Below are positions 44,191 through 52,893 of a stretch of DNA of 64,000 nucleotides, piece by piece. The notes beneath the pieces were generated by a model that saw only the letters and a program-made list of their open reading frames with translations, was not told the DNA's origin and did not search any database. Position 1 is the first letter of the stretch; each line of letters begins with the position of its first letter. This stretch comes from JBHELB01 sp041859045 (GTDB taxonomy: Bacteria > Hydrogenedentota > Hydrogenedentia > Hydrogenedentales > SLHB01). Position numbers and translations under genes: made by a program. The DNA lies in NCBI GenBank assembly GCA_041859045.1, contig JBHELB010000053.1, positions 62,001-126,000 on the forward strand. Direction: 5' to 3'.

Positions 44191-45821
44191 GCGCGCCTGC
44201 CGAGCCACTCGACCGCACGCCGCGCGAGCACTATCTCAACACCACGCAAACCGTAGCGTCGTGGTTGCTCACCCGTGACCACAAGCGCATCGGCATTCTC
44301 TACCTTGTCTCGATTGTAGCCTTCTTCCTGCTGGGCGGCGTTTTCGCGCTTCTTATTCGGCTGGAACTCTTGACGCCGCAAGGAGACCTCTTTCAGGCCG
44401 AGACCTACAACAAGCTCTTCACGATGCACGGCGTCATCATGATCTTTTTCTTTTTGCTTCCTTCTATTCCTGCGGTACTGGGCAATTTTCTCGTGCCGAT
44501 CATGATTGGCGCGCGCGATTTGGCTTTTCCAAAGATCAACCTTCTCAGTTGGTACATTTTCATTCTTGGCGGCGCATTGGCAATGGCCTCCATCATTGCG
44601 GGCGGGGTTGACACCGGTTGGACATTCTACACACCGTATTCGAGCCTCTACGCCAATTCACACGTGTTCAACGTTGCGCTCGGCGTGTTTGTCGCAGGCT
44701 TTTCTTCAATCCTGACAGGTCTCAACTTCATCGTCACGATCCACAAGATGCGCGCCCCGGGCCTCACGTGGTTCCGGCTGCCCTTGTTCATCTGGGCGCA
44801 TTACGCTACATCGGTGATCATGATTCTCGGCACCCCCGTGGTCGCCGTGACCATTCTCCTCGTCGCGATTGAGCGCGTCTGGGGCGTGGGAGTGTTCGAC
44901 CCGAAGCTGGGCGGCGACCCCGTGCTGTTCCAGCATCTCTTCTGGTTCTACTCGCATCCAGCGGTTTACATCATGATCCTTCCCGGAATGGGTATCATCA
45001 GCGAAGTGGTGGCATGCTTTGCCCGCAAGCGTATCTTCGGTTACACCTTCGTCGCGTTCAGTAGCCTCGCGATCGCATTTTTGGGTTTTCTTGTTTGGGG
45101 ACACCACATGTTCGTCAGCAGTCAGTCCGCGTTCTCAGGCTTAGTCTTCTCGTTGCTGACCTTCTTGGTTGCCGTGCCGTCGGCGATCAAGGTTTTTAAC
45201 TGGACCGCGACCTTGCACAAGGGGCGCATTTCCTTTGAAACGCCGATGCTCTACGCGTTTGGATTTATCGGACTCTTCACCATCGGCGGGCTGACGGGGC
45301 TCTTCCTCGGCGCGCTCGCCGTCGATGTGCATGTACATGACACCTATTTCGTCGTCGCCCACTTTCATTACGTCATGGTCGGCGGCATGGTGATGGCGTT
45401 TATGGCCGGGCTCCATTTCTGGTGGCCCAAAATCACCGGACGTCTTTACCCCTCGTTGCTTGCCAATATCGCCGCCGCCCTTATTTTTGTGGGCTTCAAC
45501 GGTACCTTCTTTCCGCAGTTCATTCTCGGCTACCTTGGTATGCCGCGACGCTACTGGGCCTACAAACCCGAATGGCAGATCTACAATGAGGTCAGCACAG
45601 TCGGCGCATTTCTACTGGGGATCGGCTTCGTGATTCCCGTGGGCTACTTCCTGTGGTCGCTATGGCGTGGCAAGACGGCCGGTGATAATCCCTGGCGGGC
45701 GGCCGGATTGGAGTGGATGACCTCGTCGCCGCCGCCCACGCAGAATTTCTTGCAGACCCCCGTCGTCGATTTCGAAGCATACGACTATGCGCGGATGGAG
45801 ACGCAGCATGACGCACGGTGA
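44187..45821 (+). CDS. coxA: Cytochrome c oxidase subunit I (A2 type)
   Basis: The 544-residue protein has 12 or more helices. Haem a and a3 and CuB ligands are visible: T-M-H-G-V, H-P-A-V-Y, W-G-H-H-M-F and V-A-H-F-H. The helix VI sequence F-Y-S-H-P-A-V-Y lacks the glutamate of the A1 class and carries the Y-S pair that marks A2 oxidases such as Thermus caa3. It reduces O2 to water and pumps protons. Overlaps coxB by 4 bases. Confidence 0.96.
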   Translation: MSAPAEPLDRTPREHYLNTTQTVASWLLTRDHKRIGILYLVSIVAFFLLGGVFALLIRLELLTPQGDLFQAETYNKLFTMHGVIMIFFFLLPSIPAVLGNFLVPIMIGARDLAFPKINLLSWYIFILGGALAMASIIAGGVDTGWTFYTPYSSLYANSHVFNVALGVFVAGFSSILTGLNFIVTIHKMRAPGLTWFRLPLFIWAHYATSVIMILGTPVVAVTILLVAIERVWGVGVFDPKLGGDPVLFQHLFWFYSHPAVYIMILPGMGIISEVVACFARKRIFGYTFVAFSSLAIAFLGFLVWGHHMFVSSQSAFSGLVFSLLTFLVAVPSAIKVFNWTATLHKGRISFETPMLYAFGFIGLFTIGGLTGLFLGALAVDVHVHDTYFVVAHFHYVMVGGMVMAFMAGLHFWWPKITGRLYPSLLANIAAALIFVGFNGTFFPQFILGYLGMPRRYWAYKPEWQIYNEVSTVGAFLLGIGFVIPVGYFLWSLWRGKTAGDNPWRAAGLEWMTSSPPPTQNFLQTPVVDFEAYDYARMETQHDAR

Positions 45822-46461
45822 TTCACTCGTCGCTCATCAGTTCGAGGACATCGAGCAACAGCGTTCGTCGGCCGTGCTCGGGATGTGGCTTTTTCTCATC
45901 ACCGAGATCATGTTCTTCGGCGGTCTGTTCACGGCGTACCTCGTCTACCGCCTCATGTACCCTGCCGCCTTTCACGAGGGCGTGCAGGAACTCAGCATTC
46001 CGCTTGGCGCGGTGAATACCCTCATTCTCCAAATGAGCAGTCTGACGATGGCCTGGGCCGTTGCAGGGGCGCAACGTGCCAATCGGCGCGCTCTCACGTT
46101 TCATCTGCTGCTAACGATCATTCTCGGCCTGGCCTTCTTGGGCATCAAGGCCTTCGAATACCACCACAAATATGTGCACCACCTCGTGCCCGGCCCGTTG
46201 TTTCAGTTCGAGGGCTCCGCTCCACGCGAGACCGAGATGTTTTTCATGCTCTACTTCTGCCTGACCGGGGTGCATGCCCTGCACATGATTATTGGCATCG
46301 TGATTATGGCCGTGCTGGCCGGCCTCGCCCTGCGCGGTTCTTTCCTAGGCCCGCGATATCTTCCCATAGAATTGTTTGGGTATTACTGGCACTTCGTTGA
46401 CATCGTCTGGGTGTTCCTGTTCCCGTTGCTCTACGTGATGGACAAACTTCCCCATGTCTAA
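45808..46461 (+). CDS. coxC: Cytochrome c oxidase subunit III
   Basis: The 217-residue protein has five to seven helices and the conserved H-x-x-x-G and W-H-F-V-D-x-x-W motifs (G-Y-Y-W-H-F-V-D-I-V-W). It helps stabilise proton uptake by subunit I. ATG 45808 lies inside the end of coxA; the longer open frame from 45787 is less likely. Its stop overlaps the subunit IV start. Confidence 0.95.
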   Translation: MTHGDSLVAHQFEDIEQQRSSAVLGMWLFLITEIMFFGGLFTAYLVYRLMYPAAFHEGVQELSIPLGAVNTLILQMSSLTMAWAVAGAQRANRRALTFHLLLTIILGLAFLGIKAFEYHHKYVHHLVPGPLFQFEGSAPRETEMFFMLYFCLTGVHALHMIIGIVIMAVLAGLALRGSFLGPRYLPIELFGYYWHFVDIVWVFLFPLLYVMDKLPHV

Positions 46462-46762
46462 ACCTGATTTCGAACAGATCGATCTAAGAGCGCACTACCT
46501 GGCGTTCGCCGCGCTCACGGCGCTGCTCCTCCTGACCCTGCTGCCTGGCTACGTGAACTTCGGGCAGTTCGCGCCGGTGGCCGTCGTTGGGCTGGCCATA
46601 CTCCGCGCGGCGATCATCGTCTTTTACTTCATCAACCTCCGCCATACCGGGCCGCTCGTGGCCCTGTTTGCGGGTATTGGCTTTTTCTGGCTGCTCGTAC
46701 TCTTTCTGTTGACGCTGTCCGACTTCCTGACGCGTTCGTGGACTCCTGTGCTCGGGTGGTAA
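46454..46762 (+). CDS. Cytochrome c oxidase subunit IV
   Basis: The 102-residue protein has three membrane helices, matching the prokaryotic subunit IV (CtaF/CyoD-like) size. It ends the respiratory operon. The 145-base gap after it has no gene; a TTGACT at about 46813 has no clear -10 partner. Confidence 0.85.
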   Translation: MSKPDFEQIDLRAHYLAFAALTALLLLTLLPGYVNFGQFAPVAVVGLAILRAAIIVFYFINLRHTGPLVALFAGIGFFWLLVLFLLTLSDFLTRSWTPVLGW

Positions 46763-46907
46763 GTCTCAGCCGCGTTCTCTTGAAAACGGTTCCTTTATCT
46801 CCACTCCTGCTTGACTTACGGCGGCAGCAGCAAAATCCTCGACACCGAAGTTTTGCGCGTCGCCCCAGGGAATGTTAGTCTTCCGGCAGAGAGAAGGAGC
46901 ATCTTCG

Positions 46908-48359
46908 ATGAGTAACGCGTCTTGGATGAATGACGATTTTTTGCTTGAGACGGATTGTGCGCGCAGGCTCTACCATGAGTTTGCCGAGGCACTTCCCATC
47001 GTCGATTTTCATTGCCACCTTTCCCCCGCGCTTATTGCGCAGGATCATCGATTTGCGGACTTGGCGGAAATCTGGCTCGGTGGCGACCACTACAAGTGGC
47101 GAGCCATGCGCGCCTGCGGCGTACCTGAGCGGTATTGCACGGGAGACGCGCCGCCATGGGAAAAATTTCAGAAGTGGGCAGAGGTCGTGCCGCAACTTCT
47201 GCGGAACCCGATCTATCATTGGACACACCTCGAGTTGCGACGGCCCTTTGGCATCGCGGACCGCGTATTGAACCCTGTTACAGCGGAAAGCATTTGGAAA
47301 GAATGCAACGAGAAACTGGCGCAGCCCGCGTTCTCCGCTCGGGGCATCATGAAGTCGATGAAGGTGACATTGGTCTGCACAACGGATGACCCCACCGATT
47401 CGCTCGAGCATCACCGCGCCATCGCGCAGGATTCCGCATTTGCGATCCGTGTGCTGCCTACATGGCGTCCGGACCGCGCGATGGCGATCGAAACGCCCGC
47501 AGCATTCAATGCGTGGATCGATGCGTTGGCGGCAGCGACGAATCGGGAAGTCGCCACTTACGACGATTATCTTGAGGCTTTGCGCGAGCGCCAGTCCGTC
47601 TTCCATGAGCACGGTTGCCGTTTGTCCGATCACGGTCTCAGCGAGGTCCCCTCTATCGCCTGCACATCTCGCGAGGCCGCTGTCATTTTCACGAGAGTCC
47701 GAGAAGGCGCTTCTCTAGCTCCGGATGAAACCGTGCGATTCCGAGGCGCATTGCTTCATGAGCTGTTGACAATGAATCACAGATTCGGTTGGACGCAACA
47801 ACTCCACGTCGGGGCGCTGCGCAATGTGAATTCACGTATGTTCGAACGCCTCGGGCCGGATACCGGCTACGATTCCATTAGCGATGCGGAGGTGGTGCGT
47901 CCTCTGGCCGCCGTGCTCGACCGTCTTGAGCGCGAGGGATGCCTCACACGCACGATCGCTTATAACCTGAATCCTCGCGACAACGAGGCGATGGTGACCA
48001 TGCTGGGAAATTTCCAGGACGGTGAAACGCCAGGCCGCATGCAACACGGCGCAGCGTGGTGGTTCCTAGATCAAGCAGACGGTATGCGGCGTCAACTCGA
48101 GGCATTGTCGCAGCTTGGGGTCCTGAGTCAGTTTGTGGGAATGGTTACCGACAGCCGCTCCTTCCTGAGCTATACGCGGCACGAGTATTTTCGGCGGCTC
48201 GTGTGTAATATCTTGGGAGACGAGATGGCGCGAGGGCTCCTTCCGAGCGACTTTGCCCTCGTTGGCGCGCTGGTGCGCGCTATTTGCCACGACAATGCGG
48301 CGACGTATTTTCGCTTCGGTGCGGAAGAAAACAAGGTGGCCGGAGAAAGGTCCTCTTGA
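46908..48359 (+). CDS. uxaC: Glucuronate isomerase
   Basis: The 483-residue protein has the UxaC metal site D-F-H-C-H near residue 40, the family segments L-W-x-x-D-H-Y-K-W-R-A-M-R near 60-75 and T-D-D-P near 160, and a late R-H-E-Y-F-R-R. Length fits (about 470). It interconverts glucuronate with fructuronate, and galacturonate with tagaturonate. ATG 46908 follows AAGGAG by 8 bases; the longer frame from 46872 has no site. It may serve the GH88/DUF4091 cluster further right. Confidence 0.94.
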   Translation: MSNASWMNDDFLLETDCARRLYHEFAEALPIVDFHCHLSPALIAQDHRFADLAEIWLGGDHYKWRAMRACGVPERYCTGDAPPWEKFQKWAEVVPQLLRNPIYHWTHLELRRPFGIADRVLNPVTAESIWKECNEKLAQPAFSARGIMKSMKVTLVCTTDDPTDSLEHHRAIAQDSAFAIRVLPTWRPDRAMAIETPAAFNAWIDALAAATNREVATYDDYLEALRERQSVFHEHGCRLSDHGLSEVPSIACTSREAAVIFTRVREGASLAPDETVRFRGALLHELLTMNHRFGWTQQLHVGALRNVNSRMFERLGPDTGYDSISDAEVVRPLAAVLDRLEREGCLTRTIAYNLNPRDNEAMVTMLGNFQDGETPGRMQHGAAWWFLDQADGMRRQLEALSQLGVLSQFVGMVTDSRSFLSYTRHEYFRRLVCNILGDEMARGLLPSDFALVGALVRAICHDNAATYFRFGAEENKVAGERSS

Positions 48360-48375
48360 TGACCTCTCCCCGGCC
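48338..48375. terminator. Hairpin between uxaC and the chemoreceptor gene
   Basis: Arms 48338-48352 and 48361-48375 pair at 13 of 15 positions around an 8-base loop. The stem spans the uxaC stop and the gap before the convergent chemoreceptor gene, fitting a two-way terminator without a T-run. Confidence 0.5.
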
Positions 48376-48389
48376 GTCTTCACCGCGTA

Positions 48390-51152
48390 CTAGAAATCGT
48401 CGTCCAGCGAAATGACCTCGTCCTTTCCGACAACCTTAGGACGTTCCCCATGGCTTAATGCGACAGGCGTCGGGCTCTTCCCGCCGCGCGCGGAAACCGG
48501 CAAGCGGGGCGTCTGCTTGTATAAAGCCGGAGCGTTGCTTGCGCGGCCACCGGCGCGTGCGCCGGTGACGATCACAGTGAGTTGCTCGACGGCATCATTC
48601 AGCTCGCGCGCTTGCGCGGAGAGTTCCTCGGCAGCCGAGGCCGCCTCCTCCGAGTTCGCCGCGTTTGACTGCGTGACCCGATCCATCTGAGATACGGCCG
48701 TGTTCACCTGATCGATTCCCTGCGCCTGTTCCTTGGTCGCGCTGGAAACCTCTCCGGCGATTTGGGCCACCTTGGTGGCGGCAGAGGCAATTTCCTCGAG
48801 AATTGTCGCTACTTCTCCCGAAACCGACACGCCGTTATCCGAGTTCCGCTGTGATTGTTCAATAAGCGCGGCGGTGTTCTTCGCCGCTTCGGCGCTCCGT
48901 TGGGCCAGATTGCGGACCTCCTCAGCCACGACGGCGAATCCTTTGCCCGCATCGCCCGCGCGCGCCGCTTCGACCGCCGCGTTCAACGCGAGCAGATTGG
49001 TTTGAAACGCAATTTCGTCAATGGTGCGAATGATTTTCGCGGTCTCGTCCGAAGACGCCTTGATCTCGTTAATGGCGTCCGACATGCGTCGCATCGCTTC
49101 TCGCCCACGCTCCGCCGATGTGCGTGCTTCGTTGGCCATCCCGTTTGCCGTGTCGGCACTCTCCGCGTTCTGGCGCGTAACCGATGCCATCTCCTCAAGC
49201 GCGGCGCTGGTCTCTTCAAGGCTTGACGCCTGTTCGCTTGCTCCTTGCGCCATGGACTGGCTTGATTGCGCCACTTGATCTGCGGCGGAGTTCACCTGTT
49301 CGGCTCCGCTCGTCAATGCGCCGATGACTCTATTAATCGGACCGGTGATCGAGCGCGTGATACTCCAGGCCAAGACAATCCCGAGAATAGTCGCGGCAAT
49401 CAGACCGATGAGCATCACCGACGTCGCGCGCGTCAGATTTGTTGATGAGGTCTCAGCCAACTCCATTGTCTTCTTCAGTCCATTTACGGCTGTGTGCTGC
49501 GCGGCATCGAGCACCGCCTGTGCCGCGGTACCTCGTCTGACGTTGAGTTCCTCGAGCTTCTTCGACTCCATTAGCAACTGATTGACGGCGCTATGGTAGT
49601 CGTGCGAGGCTTTCTGCGCGGCGTCAATCTCTTGCAGATGCTGAGCGAGTTGGGTGATCTCCTTTAGTCGATTAAAGCGTTTATCCAACTCCTCGAAGTT
49701 TCCCATGGCGTCTTCGATGATCTTGGGACTGCGCCGAGCCTGCCCTTTCCACGCTGCTACGCGAATGGTGTCGGCAATTTCAAGCGCTTCATTGCTTAAG
49801 GTCAGTTTCTCCAGTCGCTCAAGCAACGCGGAAGACGCGGCGGTTTTCCCGCTGGGCGCATGGGCCGTCGCGGTAAGAGCATGTCCGCCGCCATGTCCGC
49901 CTGTCGACTCGATAGCCAAGAGTTCTGCTTGTTTGGGGTGCGCGCCTAGCCACTCCAGCTTACCGTCTTCCACGTGATACATCGCGCCAACGACCTTGGC
50001 TTTCCCTTCCTTCACACAGTTACGTATCGCCTCGCTGCGTCGCAGAATATCCTCGATCGATTGCCATACGTTCTGCTTGATGGAGGGCGTCACCAACGCA
50101 TCTCCGGAGAGTCCCGGGTTCTCGGCCTTTGCGGCATCCACTGCAGGGCGGATATTGTCGACCAACGGCGGGATGCTCCCGTGCAGCGCAGCGTCGGTCG
50201 CGACTGCGGTAACGGCTCCGCACTTCGAGTGCCCCAGGACGACGAGCAGCGGCGTGCCCAAGTGATCTACGCCGTATTCCGCCGAGCCAATCTCATCGGT
50301 ATCGCACACATTCCCCGCCACGCGTACGATGAAGACATCCCCCACGCCTTGGTCAGTGGCAACTTCGACCGGAACACGCGAGTCCGAGCAGCCTATGACG
50401 GTGACAAACGGCTTTTGTCCCTTGGCGGTTTCCTGAAGACGCGCCCGATCCTGATTGGGGTGCGTAGCCGTCCCGGAAACAAAGCGTGCATTGCCCTCCG
50501 ACAAACGCGCCTGAGCGGCGTCGCCTGCAGGACAGGGCTTCGGTTCCACCGAGGCGACTGCCTTCGCCGGAGTTGTTGCGGCCTCCGCGCTGTGTTCCTC
50601 TTTAGTGCTTGCGCCATGCGTATCCGCAGTGGCCGCTACGGCTTCACCGGTGATATCGGACACCATCAGGGCATGCTGGCCCTCGATAAACTCCGTCGTG
50701 GCCTCAACAAAAACTTTACCCGCCTCATCCATATGGAGACGGGCGTTTTCGATAGCCTCGATGTTCTTGACCGTTTCGTTGAGCATCGATTCATAGTTCT
50801 TTGCCTCTGTCTCGGCCTTTGCGGCGGCCTCCCCCAAATCTCCCAGATGTTCCTTCGACTCCGCGAGCGTCTTGGCCTTGCCTAGATGTTCGAGCACGGA
50901 GTTCAGACTCTCTCGGCCTTTCTTCAGAAACGCCGGATCCTCGGCCAAAACAAAGCCACGCATGTTGTACATCGTAAGCAGTGAATAGCGCTCGACCGCA
51001 TTGGCTACCTCGACCTCGGGGACATTTTCTTCGTCCAACTGCACGACCGAGTCTTTGACGTGACTCATAACGACTATCGATGTGACCCCAAGCGCAATGG
51101 CCAGAAGCAGAAGAACTAGAAAACCACCTACAATCTTAAACGCGAGATTCAT
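48390..51152 (-). CDS. Chemoreceptor (MCP) with inserted beta-carbonic anhydrase domain
   Basis: The 920-residue protein has membrane helices at about 7-29 and 577-597. The region between is extracytoplasmic. Residues 30-170 and 440-570 are helical, like a split four-helix sensor bundle. Residues about 205-415 are a full beta-carbonic anhydrase: GCSDSRVP with Cys255, Asp257 and Arg259, then GHSKCG with His308 and Cys311, the zinc ligands and catalytic Asp-Arg pair. After HAMP, the methylation helices and the tip E-I-A-F-Q-T-N-L-L-A-L-N-A-A-V-E-A-A-R-A-G-D lead to the CheA/CheW contact region. A charged tail has no CheR pentapeptide. It should be an active CO2-hydrating receptor, signalling to a chemotaxis kinase not present here. 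Confidence 0.93.
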   Translation of the reverse strand: MNLAFKIVGGFLVLLLLAIALGVTSIVVMSHVKDSVVQLDEENVPEVEVANAVERYSLLTMYNMRGFVLAEDPAFLKKGRESLNSVLEHLGKAKTLAESKEHLGDLGEAAAKAETEAKNYESMLNETVKNIEAIENARLHMDEAGKVFVEATTEFIEGQHALMVSDITGEAVAATADTHGASTKEEHSAEAATTPAKAVASVEPKPCPAGDAAQARLSEGNARFVSGTATHPNQDRARLQETAKGQKPFVTVIGCSDSRVPVEVATDQGVGDVFIVRVAGNVCDTDEIGSAEYGVDHLGTPLLVVLGHSKCGAVTAVATDAALHGSIPPLVDNIRPAVDAAKAENPGLSGDALVTPSIKQNVWQSIEDILRRSEAIRNCVKEGKAKVVGAMYHVEDGKLEWLGAHPKQAELLAIESTGGHGGGHALTATAHAPSGKTAASSALLERLEKLTLSNEALEIADTIRVAAWKGQARRSPKIIEDAMGNFEELDKRFNRLKEITQLAQHLQEIDAAQKASHDYHSAVNQLLMESKKLEELNVRRGTAAQAVLDAAQHTAVNGLKKTMELAETSSTNLTRATSVMLIGLIAATILGIVLAWSITRSITGPINRVIGALTSGAEQVNSAADQVAQSSQSMAQGASEQASSLEETSAALEEMASVTRQNAESADTANGMANEARTSAERGREAMRRMSDAINEIKASSDETAKIIRTIDEIAFQTNLLALNAAVEAARAGDAGKGFAVVAEEVRNLAQRSAEAAKNTAALIEQSQRNSDNGVSVSGEVATILEEIASAATKVAQIAGEVSSATKEQAQGIDQVNTAVSQMDRVTQSNAANSEEAASAAEELSAQARELNDAVEQLTVIVTGARAGGRASNAPALYKQTPRLPVSARGGKSPTPVALSHGERPKVVGKDEVISLDDDF

Positions 51153-51552
51153 GGGACACCCCTTTCTAGCCCGTCACGCTGTTCCGGGCCACCTTCTCTT
51201 AATTTCATTGACCGATGATCTACCGCATCTCATCGGTCCCTTCCCTTAGAACTACCTGAATATCTGTTCTGCTGCACGATCTCAACCCGAATTGCCCGGC
51301 CGAGAGCATCTGATATTTTAGACTTATCGTGCGTAGTATACGGGATTGCGGCATAATTTGCATCAGGAAATTTCCCTAGGGGAGTCTCTGTCTATCTATC
51401 CCAGGCTTAGGTCTACCTATTTATTCGTAAACGGTATCTGCATGCCAAGGTACTGCTTGCACGTCAGCACGGCGTTCCTCTCGATCTTGTTCCGCTTGTC
51501 CTGGGCGCTTTACTTGTGGGACAATCCCTCAACTACATGCGAGGGGGAACCA
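51153..51552. other. Divergent control region of the chemoreceptor and trkA genes
   Basis: No gene is supported in these 400 bases. The notable element is the perfect 9-bp inverted repeat GACCGATGA/TCATCGGTC (51210-51238, 11-base loop), lying 58-86 bases before the chemoreceptor ATG. Leftward, a TTGAGA and TATTCA pair 17 bases apart near 51250-51290 is a weak promoter candidate. An open frame from 51346 joins trkA, but lacks homology signs. Confidence 0.5.
51210..51238 (-). promoter_or_regulatory. Inverted repeat in the chemoreceptor leader
   Basis: Perfect arms of 9 bp with an 11-base loop, inside the likely 5' leader of the MCP-carbonic anhydrase gene. It may be a DNA-binding site or an RNA hairpin controlling expression. 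Confidence 0.45.
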
Positions 51553-52884
51553 ATGAAGATTTTCGTAGCGGGAGGTGGCCGTGTCGGAGGGCATCTGGCC
51601 AGACTCTTGTGCGCGGACAAGCACAGTGTAGTGGTTTTGGAGCAGGAGGACTCCCTCGCTCAGCAACTTGAGAATAGCCTGGATCTTCGCGCTGTGGTGG
51701 GCAACGCGGCCTCCGTTGAGCTTCTGCGCGACGAGGAGGTGGACCAAGCCGATGTCTTTGTGTCGGTGACGGGCAATGACGAGGTAAATCTTATCGCGGC
51801 GGCGGCGGCCAAGAGCCTGGGCGCGAAGGTGGTGGTCGCGCGCGTTGATGACGAAGTGTACGCGAGCCAGGGCATGCTCTACGAGACCGTCATGGGCATC
51901 GACTACATCATGAGCCCGGCCGCATTGACCGCGCTCGAGATCGTTAAGTACATCGAAAACCCTGGTATCGTGGCCACCGAAGAGTTTGGGCGTGGCCGAG
52001 TGCAGATGCGCCAGATGCGGCTGACCAAGGCGTTGGTGAAGCCTGAACCCCTCAAACAGATGAAGCTGCCGGTGGGGGTGCTGATCGGCGCGATCAACCG
52101 CCGCGGTCATTCGATCATCCCCGATGGCAACGCGGTGCTTGAATTAGGCGATCTCGTAACGGTGGTCGGCCCGCGTGACCAGGTGGCGCAGGTGCAGCGT
52201 CTTTTCCACACGGCCGAGGCGCGGAGCGCGCGAGTGGCTATCATGGGCGGCAGCGACATCGGCTTTCATATGGCCCAAGTCCTGGACCACCGCAAATTAT
52301 CCGTGAAGCTCTTCGAATGGAATCAGGCGCGCTGTGCCGAGATCTCGGCGGAGCTTCACCGGGTCGAGGTGGTTCACCGCGACGGCACCTCGCGACAGGC
52401 GTTGATGGAGGAAGGCGTCGATAAGTTCGATGTTTTCGTGGCCACCACCGATGACGACGAGCGCAACATCGTGTCGTGCGTGCTTGCCAAGGAAGTCGGC
52501 GCGGCGCACACCGTGGCCGTTATTAGTCAACCGGATTTCGCTTCGTTGGTGGGGCGTCTTGGCATCGACCATATCGTCACGCCGCGCGCCTGCTTGTCCA
52601 ATCGTGTCCTGCGGCTTGTTCACCAAAAAAGCGTTTCCACCCTCGCCGTGCTCGACGAAGGCCAGGTCGAGGTGCTCGAGTTTCAGGCGCGGGAAGGTTC
52701 GCCCGTGCTCGGCAAGCCGCTACGCGACGTACATTTCCCCAACCGCGCGTTGGTCGCCACGATCGTGCGCGGCGATGAGGTCAAAGTCCCCCGCGGCAAC
52801 GACGCGGTCCACGCCGGGGATTCGGTGATCTTGATCGCTGCACCGGATTCGATCGACTCGCTCCAGCGGCTCTTCCAGGGATAA
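51553..52884 (+). CDS. trkA: Trk potassium uptake regulatory subunit TrkA
   Basis: The 443-residue protein has two TrkA-N Rossmann domains (G-G-G-R-V-G-G-H near residue 7; M-G-G-S-D-I-G near 233), each followed by a TrkA-C domain (about 140-215 and 365-440). This is the full-length four-domain form that gates Trk/Ktr potassium channels through NAD(H) or nucleotide binding. ATG 51553 follows GAGGGGG. The membrane subunit trkH/trkG is not in the window, so it must lie elsewhere. Confidence 0.93.
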   Translation: MKIFVAGGGRVGGHLARLLCADKHSVVVLEQEDSLAQQLENSLDLRAVVGNAASVELLRDEEVDQADVFVSVTGNDEVNLIAAAAAKSLGAKVVVARVDDEVYASQGMLYETVMGIDYIMSPAALTALEIVKYIENPGIVATEEFGRGRVQMRQMRLTKALVKPEPLKQMKLPVGVLIGAINRRGHSIIPDGNAVLELGDLVTVVGPRDQVAQVQRLFHTAEARSARVAIMGGSDIGFHMAQVLDHRKLSVKLFEWNQARCAEISAELHRVEVVHRDGTSRQALMEEGVDKFDVFVATTDDDERNIVSCVLAKEVGAAHTVAVISQPDFASLVGRLGIDHIVTPRACLSNRVLRLVHQKSVSTLAVLDEGQVEVLEFQAREGSPVLGKPLRDVHFPNRALVATIVRGDEVKVPRGNDAVHAGDSVILIAAPDSIDSLQRLFQG

Positions 52885-52893
52885 CGCAACGAG

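Noticed and set aside
51290..51345. Possible FliA (sigma-28) promoter for the chemoreceptor, from a leftward CGATAA
   Set aside because: No TAAAGTTT-like element at the needed spacing.
51346..51552. N-terminal extension of trkA
   Set aside because: TrkA proteins begin at M-K-I-F-V-A-G-G-G; a strong GAGGGGG precedes that ATG and the extension has no homology signs.
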